Positions 25,735 through 35,178 of a stretch of DNA of 64,000 nt are shown here, one piece after another; the stretch's first letter is position 1; each line of letters opens with the position of its first letter. This DNA is from Qipengyuania huizhouensis (lineage in GTDB: Bacteria; Pseudomonadota; Alphaproteobacteria; Sphingomonadales; Sphingomonadaceae). Made by a program: the position numbers and the translations under genes. The notes beneath the pieces are model-generated. The model was not told the origin of the DNA. It did no database searches and saw only the letters and a program-made list of their open reading frames with translations. The stretch spans positions 1-64,000 of the forward strand of contig NZ_JAIGNT010000010.1 of the NCBI RefSeq assembly GCF_019711635.1. Reading direction: 5' to 3'.

Positions 25735-26916
25735 GTGTCTAACTTCGATGCAATAATCCTCGGGGCAGGAGCCGCCGGATTGATGTGCGCGGCACGAGCG
25801 GGCCAGCAGGGCCGGCGTGTACTGGTACTCGAAAAGTCGGAAAAGCCGGGAAAGAAAATCCTGATCTCAGGCGGCGGACGGTGTAATTTTACCAATATCG
25901 GCGCGGGCCCGGCGAACTATCTTTCATCCAATCCGCACTTCGCCAAATCGGCTCTGGCCCGATACATGCCGCGCGATTTCCTCGCGCTGGTCGAAGGCTA
26001 TGGCATCGCCTGGCATGAGAAGACTTTGGGTCAGTTATTCTGCGATGGCTCATCGAAACAGATTGTCGAGATGCTGCTGGAAGAATGCGCCAGGGGCGCC
26101 GTCGACATTCGCTGCAACGAGGAGGTGTCCGAGGTCACGCAGGGCGATGGTTTCACGGTCGTCGCGCAATCCGGAACCTATTCCGCGCCCAATCTGGTGA
26201 TCGCCACGGGCGGCCCTTCAATCCCCAAGATGGGCGCAACCGGCTTCGCCTATGATCTCGCGCGCCAGTTTGGGATCAAGGTCGTCGAACCTCGTCCCGC
26301 ACTCGTTCCGCTGACACTGGGGGGCGAGGAAGTGCTGTTTCGCGAAATTTCGGGTGTTTCCGCACCGGTCATCGCCAGCGCGGGCAAGGCGAGCTTTCCC
26401 GAAGCTGCGCTATTTACCCATCGCGGGCTGTCGGGCCCTTCGATTTTGCAGGCCTCCTCCTACTGGAAACCGGGCGAAGAGGTGGCGATCGACTTCCTGC
26501 CGGATCGCACCGGCAGCTGGCTGCTCGACCGCAAGCGCGAAACGCCCCGCGCCACCCTGCGCTCGATCCTGCGCGAAGCCCTGCCCGACCGTCTCGCCGA
26601 TATTCTCGCCCACAAGCTCGGCTTGGAAAAAGAACTCGGCAATGCGAGCGACAAGGAACTACGCACGGCGGAAGGGCGTCTCAAACACTGGAGTTTCCGA
26701 CCGACCGGCAGCGAGGGTTTCGCCAAGGCAGAGGTTACCGTGGGCGGCATCTCGACAGCCGAACTTTCGTCGAAGACGATGGAGGCCAGGAAGGTCCCCG
26801 GCCTCTACGCAATCGGAGAGGCGGTCGACGTGACGGGTTGGCTCGGCGGCTACAACTTCCAATGGGCCTGGGCGAGCGGTGTTGCTGCCGGCGATGCCAT
26901 CGCGGGCAGCGTCTAG
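25735..26916 (+). CDS. HI0933/YhiN-family FAD-dependent oxidoreductase
   Basis: A 393-residue flavoprotein. Gly-Ala-Gly-Ala-Ala-Gly-Leu-Met at the N-terminus is the FAD Rossmann motif. Ser-Gly-Gly-Gly-Arg-Cys-Asn-Phe-Thr-Asn at about 44-53 is the family signature, and Gly-Glu-Ala-Val-Asp-Val-Thr-Gly-Trp-Leu-Gly-Gly-Tyr-Asn-Phe-Gln-Trp-Ala near the C-terminus is the second FAD-contact block. The physiological reaction is not established. GTG 25735, two bases after the permease stop, fits; the longer frame reads through that gene. Convergent CTAG overlap with the TonB receptor. Confidence 0.93.
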   Translation: MSNFDAIILGAGAAGLMCAARAGQQGRRVLVLEKSEKPGKKILISGGGRCNFTNIGAGPANYLSSNPHFAKSALARYMPRDFLALVEGYGIAWHEKTLGQLFCDGSSKQIVEMLLEECARGAVDIRCNEEVSEVTQGDGFTVVAQSGTYSAPNLVIATGGPSIPKMGATGFAYDLARQFGIKVVEPRPALVPLTLGGEEVLFREISGVSAPVIASAGKASFPEAALFTHRGLSGPSILQASSYWKPGEEVAIDFLPDRTGSWLLDRKRETPRATLRSILREALPDRLADILAHKLGLEKELGNASDKELRTAEGRLKHWSFRPTGSEGFAKAEVTVGGISTAELSSKTMEARKVPGLYAIGEAVDVTGWLGGYNFQWAWASGVAAGDAIAGSV

Positions 26917-29660
26917 AACGCCTTTCTGACCTCAATGCCGAAATAGCGACCGGTGGGATCGATCCTGAACGGTTCGTAAGCTGCGGGGACATCCCCGTTC
27001 TCGTCGGTAACACTCCTGCGGGCGTCGAACACATTGTCCATCATCGCCGAGACGCGCAGGCCTTTGAGAAAGCCATCCTCCTTGTCGAACGCCTCGCCCA
27101 GATCGGCGAACAGGCGGATATCCACCGTCGCCAGATCGCCGAAGAACAGATCACTCGATCCGGGGATATCTCCTCCGCGAAGAACAGCCTCGCCGACATA
27201 TTGGCCCGAAAGGCGGAAGCCGTAACCCTGCCAGAAGATGCCGCCCTGCAGGCTTGAGCTATGGCGCGGAACGGCCCCTCCCCCGAGCACGAAGCCGTCG
27301 ATCTGATCAAACAACGGCCCATTCTCGGACAACAGCACCTCGTTTTCCAGCACGATATTGTGATTGAAGCCGAGGAAGTAGCGCGGGCGCGTGTCTTCGT
27401 TTCCGCCGCCTCCCATCATCCGGGCCATGCGCCCGCCACCGGCGCGACGGTCCTCCTGACCGGACTCGCCGCCAGGAGCGGCATCAGCGCTGCACATACG
27501 TTCGCGCAAAGCCTTCAAGCGCTCCGGATCGATCTCACCATCCTCGTTTCTCAGCCGTGCAAGCATTTCCTCCGGCAGTCCTTCCAGATTGGGCGGATCG
27601 GCACAAATTGCTGTGCGCATGGCGGCGAAGCGCTCGCTTCGTTCTTGCGCTTCCTCTCCGCAGAACCGCTCACGCGCGGCCGCGATCTTCGCCGGGTCCG
27701 GATTGCCGTTTTCGTCGAGCAGTCGCGCGCGGAAAGCCTCCGGGATCTGCGACAAATCTGGCGTCTCGCCTTCCGGCGTATTGCAGAAGACTTCCCGCAC
27801 TGCCTGCATGCGCGCGGGATCGAAACCGCCGCCCTGGCCGCCCTGCGGCGCTTGCGTCGCAGCTTGCCCGCCTGCACTTTGCTGTTCGGTGCGTTCGGGT
27901 GCCTTCCCGATTTGCCCGCGGGTGTTGAAGCCGAAGGAAAGGATGCGGCTGCGGGTCTCATACAAAGTGAGCGGGCGCCGATCGATGGCCAGCAGTTCGC
28001 CATCGGTGTCGCGGGTCACACGGTCGGGAAAGGCCTGCTCGAATGCGGAGCTGAAGGAAGGCGATGCGGTCACATCGCGCGAACGATTGATGCCGTAATC
28101 GGCGCTCAAACGCGAGTTTTCCCAGAAGGGCAGTTCCCAATTGGCGCTGAATTTCCAGTCGGTCTGCGTTTCCGCCAGGAGGTCGGGGTTGCCACCAGTC
28201 ACGACCGTGGCCAGCACGGTTTCGCCGCTGCGATAGTCGAAGACGGTAGAGTTGAGTTCGTCGATCTGCGGATTGCCCAGGTTGGCAAGCGAAGGCGCGA
28301 CTTCGCGATAGATGCGCGTGGCGCTCAGATTGAGGTTATCGAACGGCGACCAGTTGGCGCCAAGGCTCCAGTTCGCCAGCGTGCCGAAATCCGACAGGTC
28401 CTCGAAGCCGCCCGTCGCAGTAAGCGAGATATCGCCGATAACGCCCAGGGGATCTCCGCGCCGCGCGATCGGCGCCGTCACGGTGAGGCCGCCGTTGAGC
28501 CGCCTGCGTGTCAGCGAAATGTCGCTATCCGCGCGGGAATCCTCGCTTTCTAGCCTCGTCCAGTCGAGACCCAGATCGAGCGTGGTGCTCAATTCGCCGG
28601 CTGGAAGTTGCAACGGGAAACCGTTCACGGTCAGCTTGTTCGAGGTCGTATAGGTTCGACTGCTTGCCGTATCGAAACCGCTCGCATCGTTGCGGTCTAT
28701 CTCTGTAAGAGAGCGAGTGTGATTGGAATCGTTCGTGAAAGTCGCGTTCCAGGCACCGAGCGGTTTGTTGAAGGTGAGACCGGCAGAATAGCTATTGGTT
28801 TCGCCGCGCCGCTCGAGCGGGGTTGTACCGTCGATGGCCAGGCCGGAAAGGCTTCGACTTTCATCGTGCCCAACCGTCCCGTTGAGGCTGATCGAACTGC
28901 CGCTGTCCATGAATGCACGGGTATAATTGCCCTCCGCCTGCAGGCTCATTGTGTCCGAAACGAGACTGCGGAATTGGGCATTGCCGGGGATCTCCGTCAG
29001 GACGAGATCCCGCTCCGCTTCGGTCAGCAGGCTGCGGTCTTCCGCCTCCACGTTGAAGTTTAGCCGACCCTTCTCGCCGATCCTCAACCACGACGCTTCC
29101 TGTTCATTGCGAGAATAGCCACCATCCGCTGGCTGTTCGTATTCCACTTCCGCGGTCACGCTCTGGAAATTGGGCTTGAGGACGATGTTGACCACGCGCT
29201 GGTCCGGCGAATAGCCGAAACGCTGCGCCACCTCTTCCGCAAACACCTCTACCTTGGCGACGGCTTCGGGAGGGTAGCTGCGAAATTCGCGCCAGCTCGA
29301 TACGCGAATACCGTTGATCAGGAAGACGGGCCTGCCCCCGCCGCGTCCGCCCCGTGCACCGCTGCTGGTCGCAGGCTCTATGGCTTCGATAAGATCGGCG
29401 ATCGATCCCGCGCCGAAGGCTGCAATATCGGCTTCGTCATATTCCGCAAGCGGGGGCTGATCGATGATGAGCTGGCCCTTGAGACGAGTGCCATAGACGA
29501 CGATGTCGCCATCATCCGCGTCCGGAACGGCCGCCGCGGGTTCGGCCGGATCATCTGCGGGCTGTTCCTGGCCCTCGTCATCCTGCGCCATTGCGGATGG
29601 AATTTGCCATACCCATATGGCGGTCAGCGCCAGAAGCGTGGATTTGCCGTATCTTCGCAT
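26913..29660 (-). CDS. TonB-dependent receptor with Cys-bounded repeat insert
   Basis: A 915-residue outer-membrane receptor. Residues 1-25 form a signal peptide ending Ser-Ala-Met-Ala. A plug domain follows (about 50-150: Asp-Ile-Val-Val-Tyr-Gly-Thr-Arg, Phe-Leu-Ile-Asn-Gly-Ile) and a beta-barrel to the C-terminal Phe. Residues about 583-755 are an insert rich in Gly/Gln with two modules, each bounded by cysteines (42 and 38 residues) and sharing Pro-Glu-x-x-x-Ala-Arg-Leu, Asp-Pro and Arg-Glu-Arg-x-Cys. I saw no cysteine elsewhere in the protein. Substrate unknown; no siderophore or sugar genes adjoin. ATG 29660 begins the signal peptide. Confidence 0.9.
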   Translation of the reverse strand: MRRYGKSTLLALTAIWVWQIPSAMAQDDEGQEQPADDPAEPAAAVPDADDGDIVVYGTRLKGQLIIDQPPLAEYDEADIAAFGAGSIADLIEAIEPATSSGARGGRGGGRPVFLINGIRVSSWREFRSYPPEAVAKVEVFAEEVAQRFGYSPDQRVVNIVLKPNFQSVTAEVEYEQPADGGYSRNEQEASWLRIGEKGRLNFNVEAEDRSLLTEAERDLVLTEIPGNAQFRSLVSDTMSLQAEGNYTRAFMDSGSSISLNGTVGHDESRSLSGLAIDGTTPLERRGETNSYSAGLTFNKPLGAWNATFTNDSNHTRSLTEIDRNDASGFDTASSRTYTTSNKLTVNGFPLQLPAGELSTTLDLGLDWTRLESEDSRADSDISLTRRRLNGGLTVTAPIARRGDPLGVIGDISLTATGGFEDLSDFGTLANWSLGANWSPFDNLNLSATRIYREVAPSLANLGNPQIDELNSTVFDYRSGETVLATVVTGGNPDLLAETQTDWKFSANWELPFWENSRLSADYGINRSRDVTASPSFSSAFEQAFPDRVTRDTDGELLAIDRRPLTLYETRSRILSFGFNTRGQIGKAPERTEQQSAGGQAATQAPQGGQGGGFDPARMQAVREVFCNTPEGETPDLSQIPEAFRARLLDENGNPDPAKIAAARERFCGEEAQERSERFAAMRTAICADPPNLEGLPEEMLARLRNEDGEIDPERLKALRERMCSADAAPGGESGQEDRRAGGGRMARMMGGGGNEDTRPRYFLGFNHNIVLENEVLLSENGPLFDQIDGFVLGGGAVPRHSSSLQGGIFWQGYGFRLSGQYVGEAVLRGGDIPGSSDLFFGDLATVDIRLFADLGEAFDKEDGFLKGLRVSAMMDNVFDARRSVTDENGDVPAAYEPFRIDPTGRYFGIEVRKAF

Positions 29661-29865
29661 CAAACTCGGGTCTTTCGATTTTCGGTCGTCAGGCCCCCTC
29701 GCTTGATGACTTCGGCGAAAGGACAAATAAGGACAAGGGCTTGCCGCGTATCGAATTGTCGCGGCTGCCTTGCAGTAAGCTGAATGCCAAACTCTTTCCT
29801 TTTATCCCTCCTGCCGCTATGGGCGCGCGACATTACTCGACCAACAACATGACTTAAGGACACGA

Positions 29866-30123
29866 ATGGCCAAGGAAGAACTTCTCGAAATGCGCGGGCG
29901 CGTTGTGGAACTGCTGCCCAACGCCATGTTCCGCGTCGAGCTCGAGAACGGCCATGAAGTGCTGGGCCACACGGCTGGCAAGATGCGCAAGAACCGCATC
30001 CGCGTTCTGGTAGGTGACGAGGTGCTGTGCGAACTGACGCCTTACGATCTCACCAAGGCGCGCATCACCTACCGCTTCATGCCCGGACGCGGCGGCCCTG
30101 GCCAGGGCCCCGGCCCGCAGTAA
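29866..30123 (+). CDS. infA: Translation initiation factor IF-1
   Basis: An 85-residue OB-fold protein that assists 30S initiation. [20 protein letters not shown] is near-universal. It carries a 13-residue Gly/Pro-rich C-terminal tail beyond the usual 72, as in several sphingomonads. First gene of the infA-maf-RNase E/G-yacG block. A 205-bp region separates it from the divergent TonB receptor; aaggac lies ahead of the start. Confidence 0.97.
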   Translation: MAKEELLEMRGRVVELLPNAMFRVELENGHEVLGHTAGKMRKNRIRVLVGDEVLCELTPYDLTKARITYRFMPGRGGPGQGPGPQ

Positions 30124-30129
30124 TTCCGC

Positions 30130-30705
30130 GTGGGTTCGCCCAAGCTCATCCTCGCCTCCGCCAGCCCGCGCCGCCGCGAACTCATCGCGCGGCTGGGCCT
30201 TACTCCGGGCGCGATCAATCCTGCCGATATCGACGAAACGCCTGCCAAGGGCGAATTGCCGCGCGACTATGCCAGGCGCATGGCGCGTGAAAAGGCTGAA
30301 GCTGCTGCAAGCAACGAAGGGTTCGTGCTGGCGGGCGATACCGTAGTGGCCGCCGGCCGCCGCATCCTGCCGAAAGCCGAGGATGAAACGACTGCCCGCC
30401 AGTGCCTTGAACTGCTATCGGGCCGTCGCCACCGCGTGTTTTCGGCCATTGCTCTGCGTGCACCGGACGGCATCGTTCGGGAGCGCCTGAGCGAGACTAT
30501 GGTTCTGTTCAAGCGCCTTTCCGGGCACGAAATCGACGCCTATATGGCCAGTGGCGAATGGCACGGAAAAGCTGGTGGATATGCAATCCAGGGCGTCGCC
30601 GAGGGCCTGATCACTCGCATTCAGGGCAGCCATTCGGGTGTCGTCGGTCTGCCGCTCTACGAGACACGAACGCTTCTGAAAGCGGCAGGGTTCGAAATTG
30701 CCTGA
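30130..30705 (+). CDS. maf: Maf-family nucleotide pyrophosphatase
   Basis: A 191-residue Maf protein hydrolysing non-canonical or canonical NTPs to NMP and PPi. The N-terminal Leu-Ala-Ser-Ala-Ser-Pro-Arg-Arg-Arg-Glu-Leu is the phosphate-binding signature. Ala-Gly-Asp-Thr-Val-Val holds the metal-binding Asp; Gly-Lys-Ala-Gly-Gly-Tyr-Ala-Ile-Gln-Gly is the C-terminal motif. Substrate preference (dTTP/UTP-type YhdE versus m7GTP-type YceF) cannot be settled by eye. GTG 30130, six bases after infA. Confidence 0.94.
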   Translation: MGSPKLILASASPRRRELIARLGLTPGAINPADIDETPAKGELPRDYARRMAREKAEAAASNEGFVLAGDTVVAAGRRILPKAEDETTARQCLELLSGRRHRVFSAIALRAPDGIVRERLSETMVLFKRLSGHEIDAYMASGEWHGKAGGYAIQGVAEGLITRIQGSHSGVVGLPLYETRTLLKAAGFEIA

Positions 30706-31645
30706 GTGGCTGATCGAGGAAGGGATTGGCGAGACGCGGGCGATCCTGCTCGATAGCGATACTGTACTGGCCGCAAAATGCCGCTGGCACGGCGAATTAT
30801 ACGCCGGCCAGACTATCGCCGCAAAGTTGGCAAGCAAGCGCGGCGTCCGGGGCACAGCGATCTCTCCCGAGGGCCGCGAGATTCTGGTCGACAAACTGCC
30901 CCGAAACGTAAGCGAAGGAAGCACGCTCGACCTCGTCGTGACCCGTGCCGCCATGACCGAGCGGGGACGCTACAAACTGCCTTCCGCCCGGCCCGCGGAC
31001 ACCATTACGAAGACAGCGGACGTCTTCAGCGGCGGAAAAGCCGTGCACCGCTTTCCCGCCGGGACATGGGAAGACATCTGGCTCGCCGCGAATTCGGGGG
31101 AGGTGGAATTCAACGGCGGATCGCTGCTGTTTGCCGTCACCCCTGCGATGACTTTGGTCGATATCGACGGAGACCTCGATCCGCGCGCGCTGGCGCTGGC
31201 AGCGGTCGGGCCGCTCGCACTCGCGCTGGGGCAGTTCGATCTCGGCGGCTCCATCGGGATCGACTTTCCGACGCTGGAAGCCAAGGCGGATCGCAAGGCA
31301 GTGGACTCCGCTCTCGGAGAGGCGCTGTGGGATTGGCCGCATGAGCGCACGGCGATGAACGGGTTCGGCTTCGTGCAGCTCGTCTCGCGGCTGGAAGGTC
31401 CCTCCCTGCTGCACCGCTTCGCCGCGTCGCGCACTGGTATGGCGGCACGCATGGCATTGCGCCGTGCGGAACTGGTCGAGGGTGCAGGTATCACGCTTCT
31501 TACAGTCCATCCCGCACTCAAGGCCAAACTCGAGCCCGAATGGATTGAAGAGCTCGAACGCAGAACGGGTCGCCCGCTGCGGATAGAGACCGAACCCGGC
31601 CTTGCCATCGAGGCAGCTTCTGCCCAGATCATGGGGCATGAGTAA
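30698..31645 (+). CDS. Compact ribonuclease E/G family protein
   Basis: A 315-residue member of the RNase E/G family, much shorter than RNase G (about 490) or RNase E (about 1000). Asp residues of Leu-Val-Asp-Ile-Asp (cf. RNase E Val-Ile-Asp-Val-Asn) and Ile-Gly-Ile-Asp-Phe (cf. Val-Ile-Asp-Phe) correspond to the two magnesium ligands. The CPxC zinc-link and the long C-terminal scaffold are absent, and the S1 region is reduced. Its place between maf and yacG is conserved in Alphaproteobacteria. TTG 30698 overlaps the maf stop; the 3' end overlaps yacG by 8 bases. Confidence 0.85.
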   Translation: MPEWLIEEGIGETRAILLDSDTVLAAKCRWHGELYAGQTIAAKLASKRGVRGTAISPEGREILVDKLPRNVSEGSTLDLVVTRAAMTERGRYKLPSARPADTITKTADVFSGGKAVHRFPAGTWEDIWLAANSGEVEFNGGSLLFAVTPAMTLVDIDGDLDPRALALAAVGPLALALGQFDLGGSIGIDFPTLEAKADRKAVDSALGEALWDWPHERTAMNGFGFVQLVSRLEGPSLLHRFAASRTGMAARMALRRAELVEGAGITLLTVHPALKAKLEPEWIEELERRTGRPLRIETEPGLAIEAASAQIMGHE

Positions 31646-31817
31646 ATCCTGCCCCATCTGCAAGAAGCCGCGCTCCGAAAAGCATGCCCCGTTCTGCTCG
31701 GATCGATGCCGCGACCGTGACCTCGCGAAATGGTTCGGAGACGGATACGCCGTGCCCGGTCGTGCAGCCCTGCCGGAAGAGATCGCCAGCGAAGTGGTCA
31801 CGCCGCAGGACGACTGA
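31638..31817 (+). CDS. yacG: DNA gyrase inhibitor YacG
   Basis: A 59-residue zinc protein. Cys5-x2-Cys8 and Cys20-x3-Cys24 with Phe-Cys-Ser-Asp-Arg-Cys-Arg match YacG exactly, followed by Asp-Leu-Ala-Lys-Trp. YacG binds GyrB and blocks DNA binding by gyrase. ATG 31638 lies inside the end of the RNase gene; an upstream in-frame start would add an unconserved leader. Confidence 0.93.
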   Translation: MSKSCPICKKPRSEKHAPFCSDRCRDRDLAKWFGDGYAVPGRAALPEEIASEVVTPQDD

Positions 31818-31905
31818 AATAGCCCCTTGCCAAGCCGCCCCCGCTTCGCCATAGGCGCGCACTCCAACCGCTGGAGAGCCCCACGAGAGGCCGCAGCGAA
31901 GGTAA

Positions 31906-31981
31906 GCCCGGGTAGCTCAGTTGGTAGAGCATGCGACTGAAAATCGCAGTGTCGGCGGTTCGAATCCGTCCCCGGGCACCA
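31906..31981 (+). tRNA. tRNA-Phe (GAA)
   Basis: A 76-nt cloverleaf. Acceptor GCCCGGG pairs with CCCGGGC at 31971-31977, discriminator A, and CCA is encoded (31979-31981). The anticodon stem TGCGA/TCGCA encloses CTGAAAA, anticodon GAA. The T-loop TTCGAAT is intact. It sits directly after yacG, as in other Alphaproteobacteria. Confidence 0.97.
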
Positions 31982-32056
31982 CTTTATAGCCTCCGGAATA
32001 ACGTCCTCCTCCGCGAAGGGTTCTCCTGACCCTCGGGCCGCGCTATCGCTGACGTC

Positions 32057-33379
32057 ATGCACGAAGAAACAGCGACTGCGCTCTCCGCCTTCGATATTGC
32101 CGCCTTGCTGGTTGTGGCTTCTGCCTTACTCGGTTGGTTCAATCATCACTTCATCAAGCTTCCGCATGTCATTGGCTTAACTGTGATGGGCGCGCTTGCC
32201 GCCATCGGCCTGATGGTTGCCAATGCCCTCATTCCAGGCGTCACGCTCGACGACTGGGTGGCCGACACGCTGCAGCAGATGAATTTCACGGAAACATTGC
32301 TACAGGGGATGCTCAGTTTCCTGCTGTTCGCGGGCGCGCTGCATGTGGATCTCGACCGGTTGAAGGTTGCATGGCTTCCGGTGCTGCTTCTCTCCACCGT
32401 CGGCGTGATGATTTCGACCGTGCTGGTCGGCCTCGCGATGTGGGGCGTCGGGATGCTGCTCGGCCTTCCCATCGCTCCGATCTGGTATTTCGTTTTCGGT
32501 GCCCTGATCGCACCGACCGATCCGGTTTCCGTACTTGGCGTGCTCAGGGAAGAGGCCGTCCCGCAATCGCTGCAGAGCGCAGTTGCGGGGGAGAGCCTGT
32601 TCAATGACGGCGTCGGCATCGTGGTATTCATCATCCTGCTGGGCGCTGCCATCAGCGGGACCGACTTCTCCCTTGCCGAGGGGGCACAGCTATTTGCGAT
32701 CGAGGCTGGTGGCGGCATTATGGTCGGATTGATTGCCGGGTTCATCGGTTATCGCGCACTCGCTGGAATGGACGAATATACCCTCGAAGTCCTGATCACT
32801 CTCGCAGTGGTCATGGGCGGTTATGCGCTGTGCAGCCAACTCCATATTTCCGGCCCTCTGGCCATGGCGGTCGCCGGATTGCTGATCGGCAATCACGGCG
32901 TGACCTACGCCATGAGCGACGTGACGCGCGACTACCTCCTCAAGTTCTGGGAATTGCTCGACGAACTGCTCAATTCGGTACTGTTCCTGCTGATCGGGCT
33001 GGAAATGATCGTATTGATCCCCGGCGTGGACGAATTGATCTTCGGCCTAGTCGCTATCCCCCTGACCCTGATGGCACGTGCAGTGGGCATTTTCGTTTCG
33101 ACCAAGACCATTCCGGCCGCACGGCTCCAAGACAAGGGTGCTGGGCGTGTATTGTGGTGGGGCGGCCTGCGCGGCGGGATCTCGATCGCGCTCGCCCTCT
33201 CCCTTCCGCCCGGCGAAACGCGCGACCTGATCCTTGCGGCGACTTTCGCAGCCGTATTGTTCAGCGTGCTCGTCCAGCGTGCCACGCTTGGCCGCCTGAT
33301 CGCGAAGCTGAAGGACGAACATGCGCCTGCCGTCGAAGAAGACAAGGCCCAGTCCACCCCCATTCCGCCGCCCGCATGA
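32057..33379 (+). CDS. CPA1-family Na+/H+ antiporter
   Basis: A 440-residue membrane protein with about 12 helices of the monovalent cation:proton antiporter-1 family. Ala-Pro-Thr-Asp-Pro-Val-Ser-Val (about 154-161) and Glu-Ser-Leu-Phe-Asn-Asp-Gly-Val-Gly-Ile-Val (about 180-190) contain the ion-binding Asp residues. Trp-Gly-Gly-Leu-Arg-Gly-Gly-Ile-Ser-Ile-Ala-Leu is the conserved Arg helix. It exports Na+ (or K+) in exchange for protons. The C-terminal tail is short and hydrophilic. Likely monocistronic, with 110 bp before purC. Confidence 0.93.
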   Translation: MHEETATALSAFDIAALLVVASALLGWFNHHFIKLPHVIGLTVMGALAAIGLMVANALIPGVTLDDWVADTLQQMNFTETLLQGMLSFLLFAGALHVDLDRLKVAWLPVLLLSTVGVMISTVLVGLAMWGVGMLLGLPIAPIWYFVFGALIAPTDPVSVLGVLREEAVPQSLQSAVAGESLFNDGVGIVVFIILLGAAISGTDFSLAEGAQLFAIEAGGGIMVGLIAGFIGYRALAGMDEYTLEVLITLAVVMGGYALCSQLHISGPLAMAVAGLLIGNHGVTYAMSDVTRDYLLKFWELLDELLNSVLFLLIGLEMIVLIPGVDELIFGLVAIPLTLMARAVGIFVSTKTIPAARLQDKGAGRVLWWGGLRGGISIALALSLPPGETRDLILAATFAAVLFSVLVQRATLGRLIAKLKDEHAPAVEEDKAQSTPIPPPA

Positions 33380-33489
33380 TTGCTTTCGTCACCGCCATCC
33401 GGTAAGCGCCGACCGAACGCCCCGGCCTCGTGCGGATCGCTTCGATTCCACCGCCGGGGCGCAAGTGTTTTGCGCGAAGGAAGAAACCG

Positions 33490-34296
33490 ATGGCACGTCG
33501 CCGCCAGATCTATGAAGGCAAGGCCAAGATCCTCTACGAGGGTCCCGAGCCGGGCACGATCATCCAATACTTCAAGGATGATGCCACCGCCTTCAATGCC
33601 GAGAAAAAAGGCACGATCAACGGCAAGGGCGTGATCAACAATCGCATCAGCGAATATGTCTTCACTCGGCTGTCGCATATTGGAATTCCGACGCATTTCA
33701 TTCGCCGCCTGAACATGCGCGAGCAGCTGGTGCGACAGGTCGAAATCATCCCGCTCGAAGTGGTGGTGCGCAATGTCGCTGCCGGTTCCCTTTCCAAGCG
33801 CCTCGGCATCGAGGAAGGCGAAGTGCTTCCGCACACCCTGATCGAATACTGCCTCAAGGACGATGCCTTGGGCGACCCCAAGGTGTCGGAAGAAGAGATC
33901 GCCTGCTTCAATTGGTGCAGTCACGAAGAGATGCAGGACATGTCCAGCATGGCTATCCGCATCAACGATTTCCTCTCCGGTATGTTCGCTGCGATCGATA
34001 TCCGCCTGGTGGATTTCAAGCTCGAATTCGGCCGCATCTGGGATGGCGACTACAGCCGTACAATCCTTGCCGACGAAATCAGCCCCGACGGCTGCCGTCT
34101 GTGGGACATCAACACCGGTGAAAAACTGGACAAGGATCGCTTCCGCCGGGACCTCGGCGGCGAGAGCGAAGCCTATCAGGAAGTGGCCCGCCGCCTCGGC
34201 ATCCTTCAGAATGAAGACAGCGGCCCGGGCGAAGTCCTGGACATGAGCGCGCACCGCACCCGCCTGCGCACCTCGATCAAACCGCCGAAGAAATAG
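33490..34296 (+). CDS. purC: SAICAR synthetase
   Basis: A 268-residue phosphoribosylaminoimidazole-succinocarboxamide synthase, condensing CAIR with aspartate using ATP. [10 protein letters not shown] at the N-terminus, Val-Arg-Asn-Val-Ala-Ala-Gly-Ser and Lys-Leu-Glu-Phe-Gly-Arg are family signatures. ATG 33490 follows gaaggaaga. It is separated from purS-purQ by about 4 kb containing a lipid kinase and an M16 peptidase. Its stop abuts the convergent kinase stop with no gap. Confidence 0.97.
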   Translation: MARRRQIYEGKAKILYEGPEPGTIIQYFKDDATAFNAEKKGTINGKGVINNRISEYVFTRLSHIGIPTHFIRRLNMREQLVRQVEIIPLEVVVRNVAAGSLSKRLGIEEGEVLPHTLIEYCLKDDALGDPKVSEEEIACFNWCSHEEMQDMSSMAIRINDFLSGMFAAIDIRLVDFKLEFGRIWDGDYSRTILADEISPDGCRLWDINTGEKLDKDRFRRDLGGESEAYQEVARRLGILQNEDSGPGEVLDMSAHRTRLRTSIKPPKK

Positions 34297-35178
34297 TCAG
34301 ACGATATAGCGCAGCGTCAGTCCACTTGGCGCGATGGCGTAGGCGCAGTCGGGCATGTGGTCTCCGTCAACCTGCACGGGGGTAACGCAACGGTCGAACT
34401 CGACCCGGCGGCAGCTGCGCACTTTCGCCTTGGCAAAGCGTTCGACAGGAAGGCCGAGCATGGCAGCCAGGCTCAGCGCCATTATACCGAACCGGGTACC
34501 CTCCCGCAGCGTAATCACTTCGACAGAATCGGCGTGCAACGCCGCCTCCGGGCTCATGCGGAAAGGCCCTGCATAAAGCGCCGCGTTCGATACGATGACC
34601 GCCTCGGCTTCATCCTCGAATGCCTCCCCTTCGGTCGTCGTCCCGCGTACGATCATCGGTGCCCGCGGCCACTCGCGCATTTGCTGCATCATGGCGATGA
34701 CATAGGCATACCGGCCTATACGCTTTTTCAGTTCTCCCGAAACGCGCGCGACCGCGTGGCTGTCCGGGCCGATGGAGAGGCATGACACGATCGGAAGTTC
34801 ACCCAGCCTATAGAGCGGGGCGTGCGCCCATCCTTCTTCACCGCGCGCCCAGCCTTCGGCGATCTTCTTCGCAAAGTCGTCAGGCTTGCGGGGATAATCC
34901 AGTTCCCTTGCAACAAGATTGATCGTTCCCGAAGGAGCAACGCATATCGGCGTGCGTTCCACATTATCGCCAAGAGACCGCACGACATCCCGCAAGGTAC
35001 CGTCGCCGCCAAGCACACAGATGATATCCGCACGCCCGGAAAGTCGCGCGCCTTCGGCAGTTGTAGGCAGCGACACGACTTCGAAGCCTTCCCCCTCCAG
35101 TGCCATGATGAGTGAGGTGAGGTGCTTTTGCGCGAAGCTCCCCGAAACCGGGTTGTAGACAAGGTCGATTGCAGCCAT
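34297..35178 (-). CDS. Diacylglycerol/lipid kinase family protein
   Basis: A 293-residue YegS/DgkB-like lipid kinase. Asp-Leu-Val-Tyr-Asn-Pro-Val-Ser-Gly at the N-terminus and Val-Leu-Gly-Gly-Asp-Gly-Thr-Leu-Arg-Asp-Val (about 55-65) form the ATP-binding DAGK catalytic motif; Ala-Pro-Ser-Gly-Thr-Ile-Asn is a variant of the usual Gly-Thr-x-Asn-Asp segment. It phosphorylates a lipid such as diacylglycerol at the inner membrane. ATG 35178 chosen; 16 upstream in-frame residues look untranslated. Divergent from the M16 peptidase. Confidence 0.9.
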   Translation of the reverse strand: MAAIDLVYNPVSGSFAQKHLTSLIMALEGEGFEVVSLPTTAEGARLSGRADIICVLGGDGTLRDVVRSLGDNVERTPICVAPSGTINLVARELDYPRKPDDFAKKIAEGWARGEEGWAHAPLYRLGELPIVSCLSIGPDSHAVARVSGELKKRIGRYAYVIAMMQQMREWPRAPMIVRGTTTEGEAFEDEAEAVIVSNAALYAGPFRMSPEAALHADSVEVITLREGTRFGIMALSLAAMLGLPVERFAKAKVRSCRRVEFDRCVTPVQVDGDHMPDCAYAIAPSGLTLRYIV

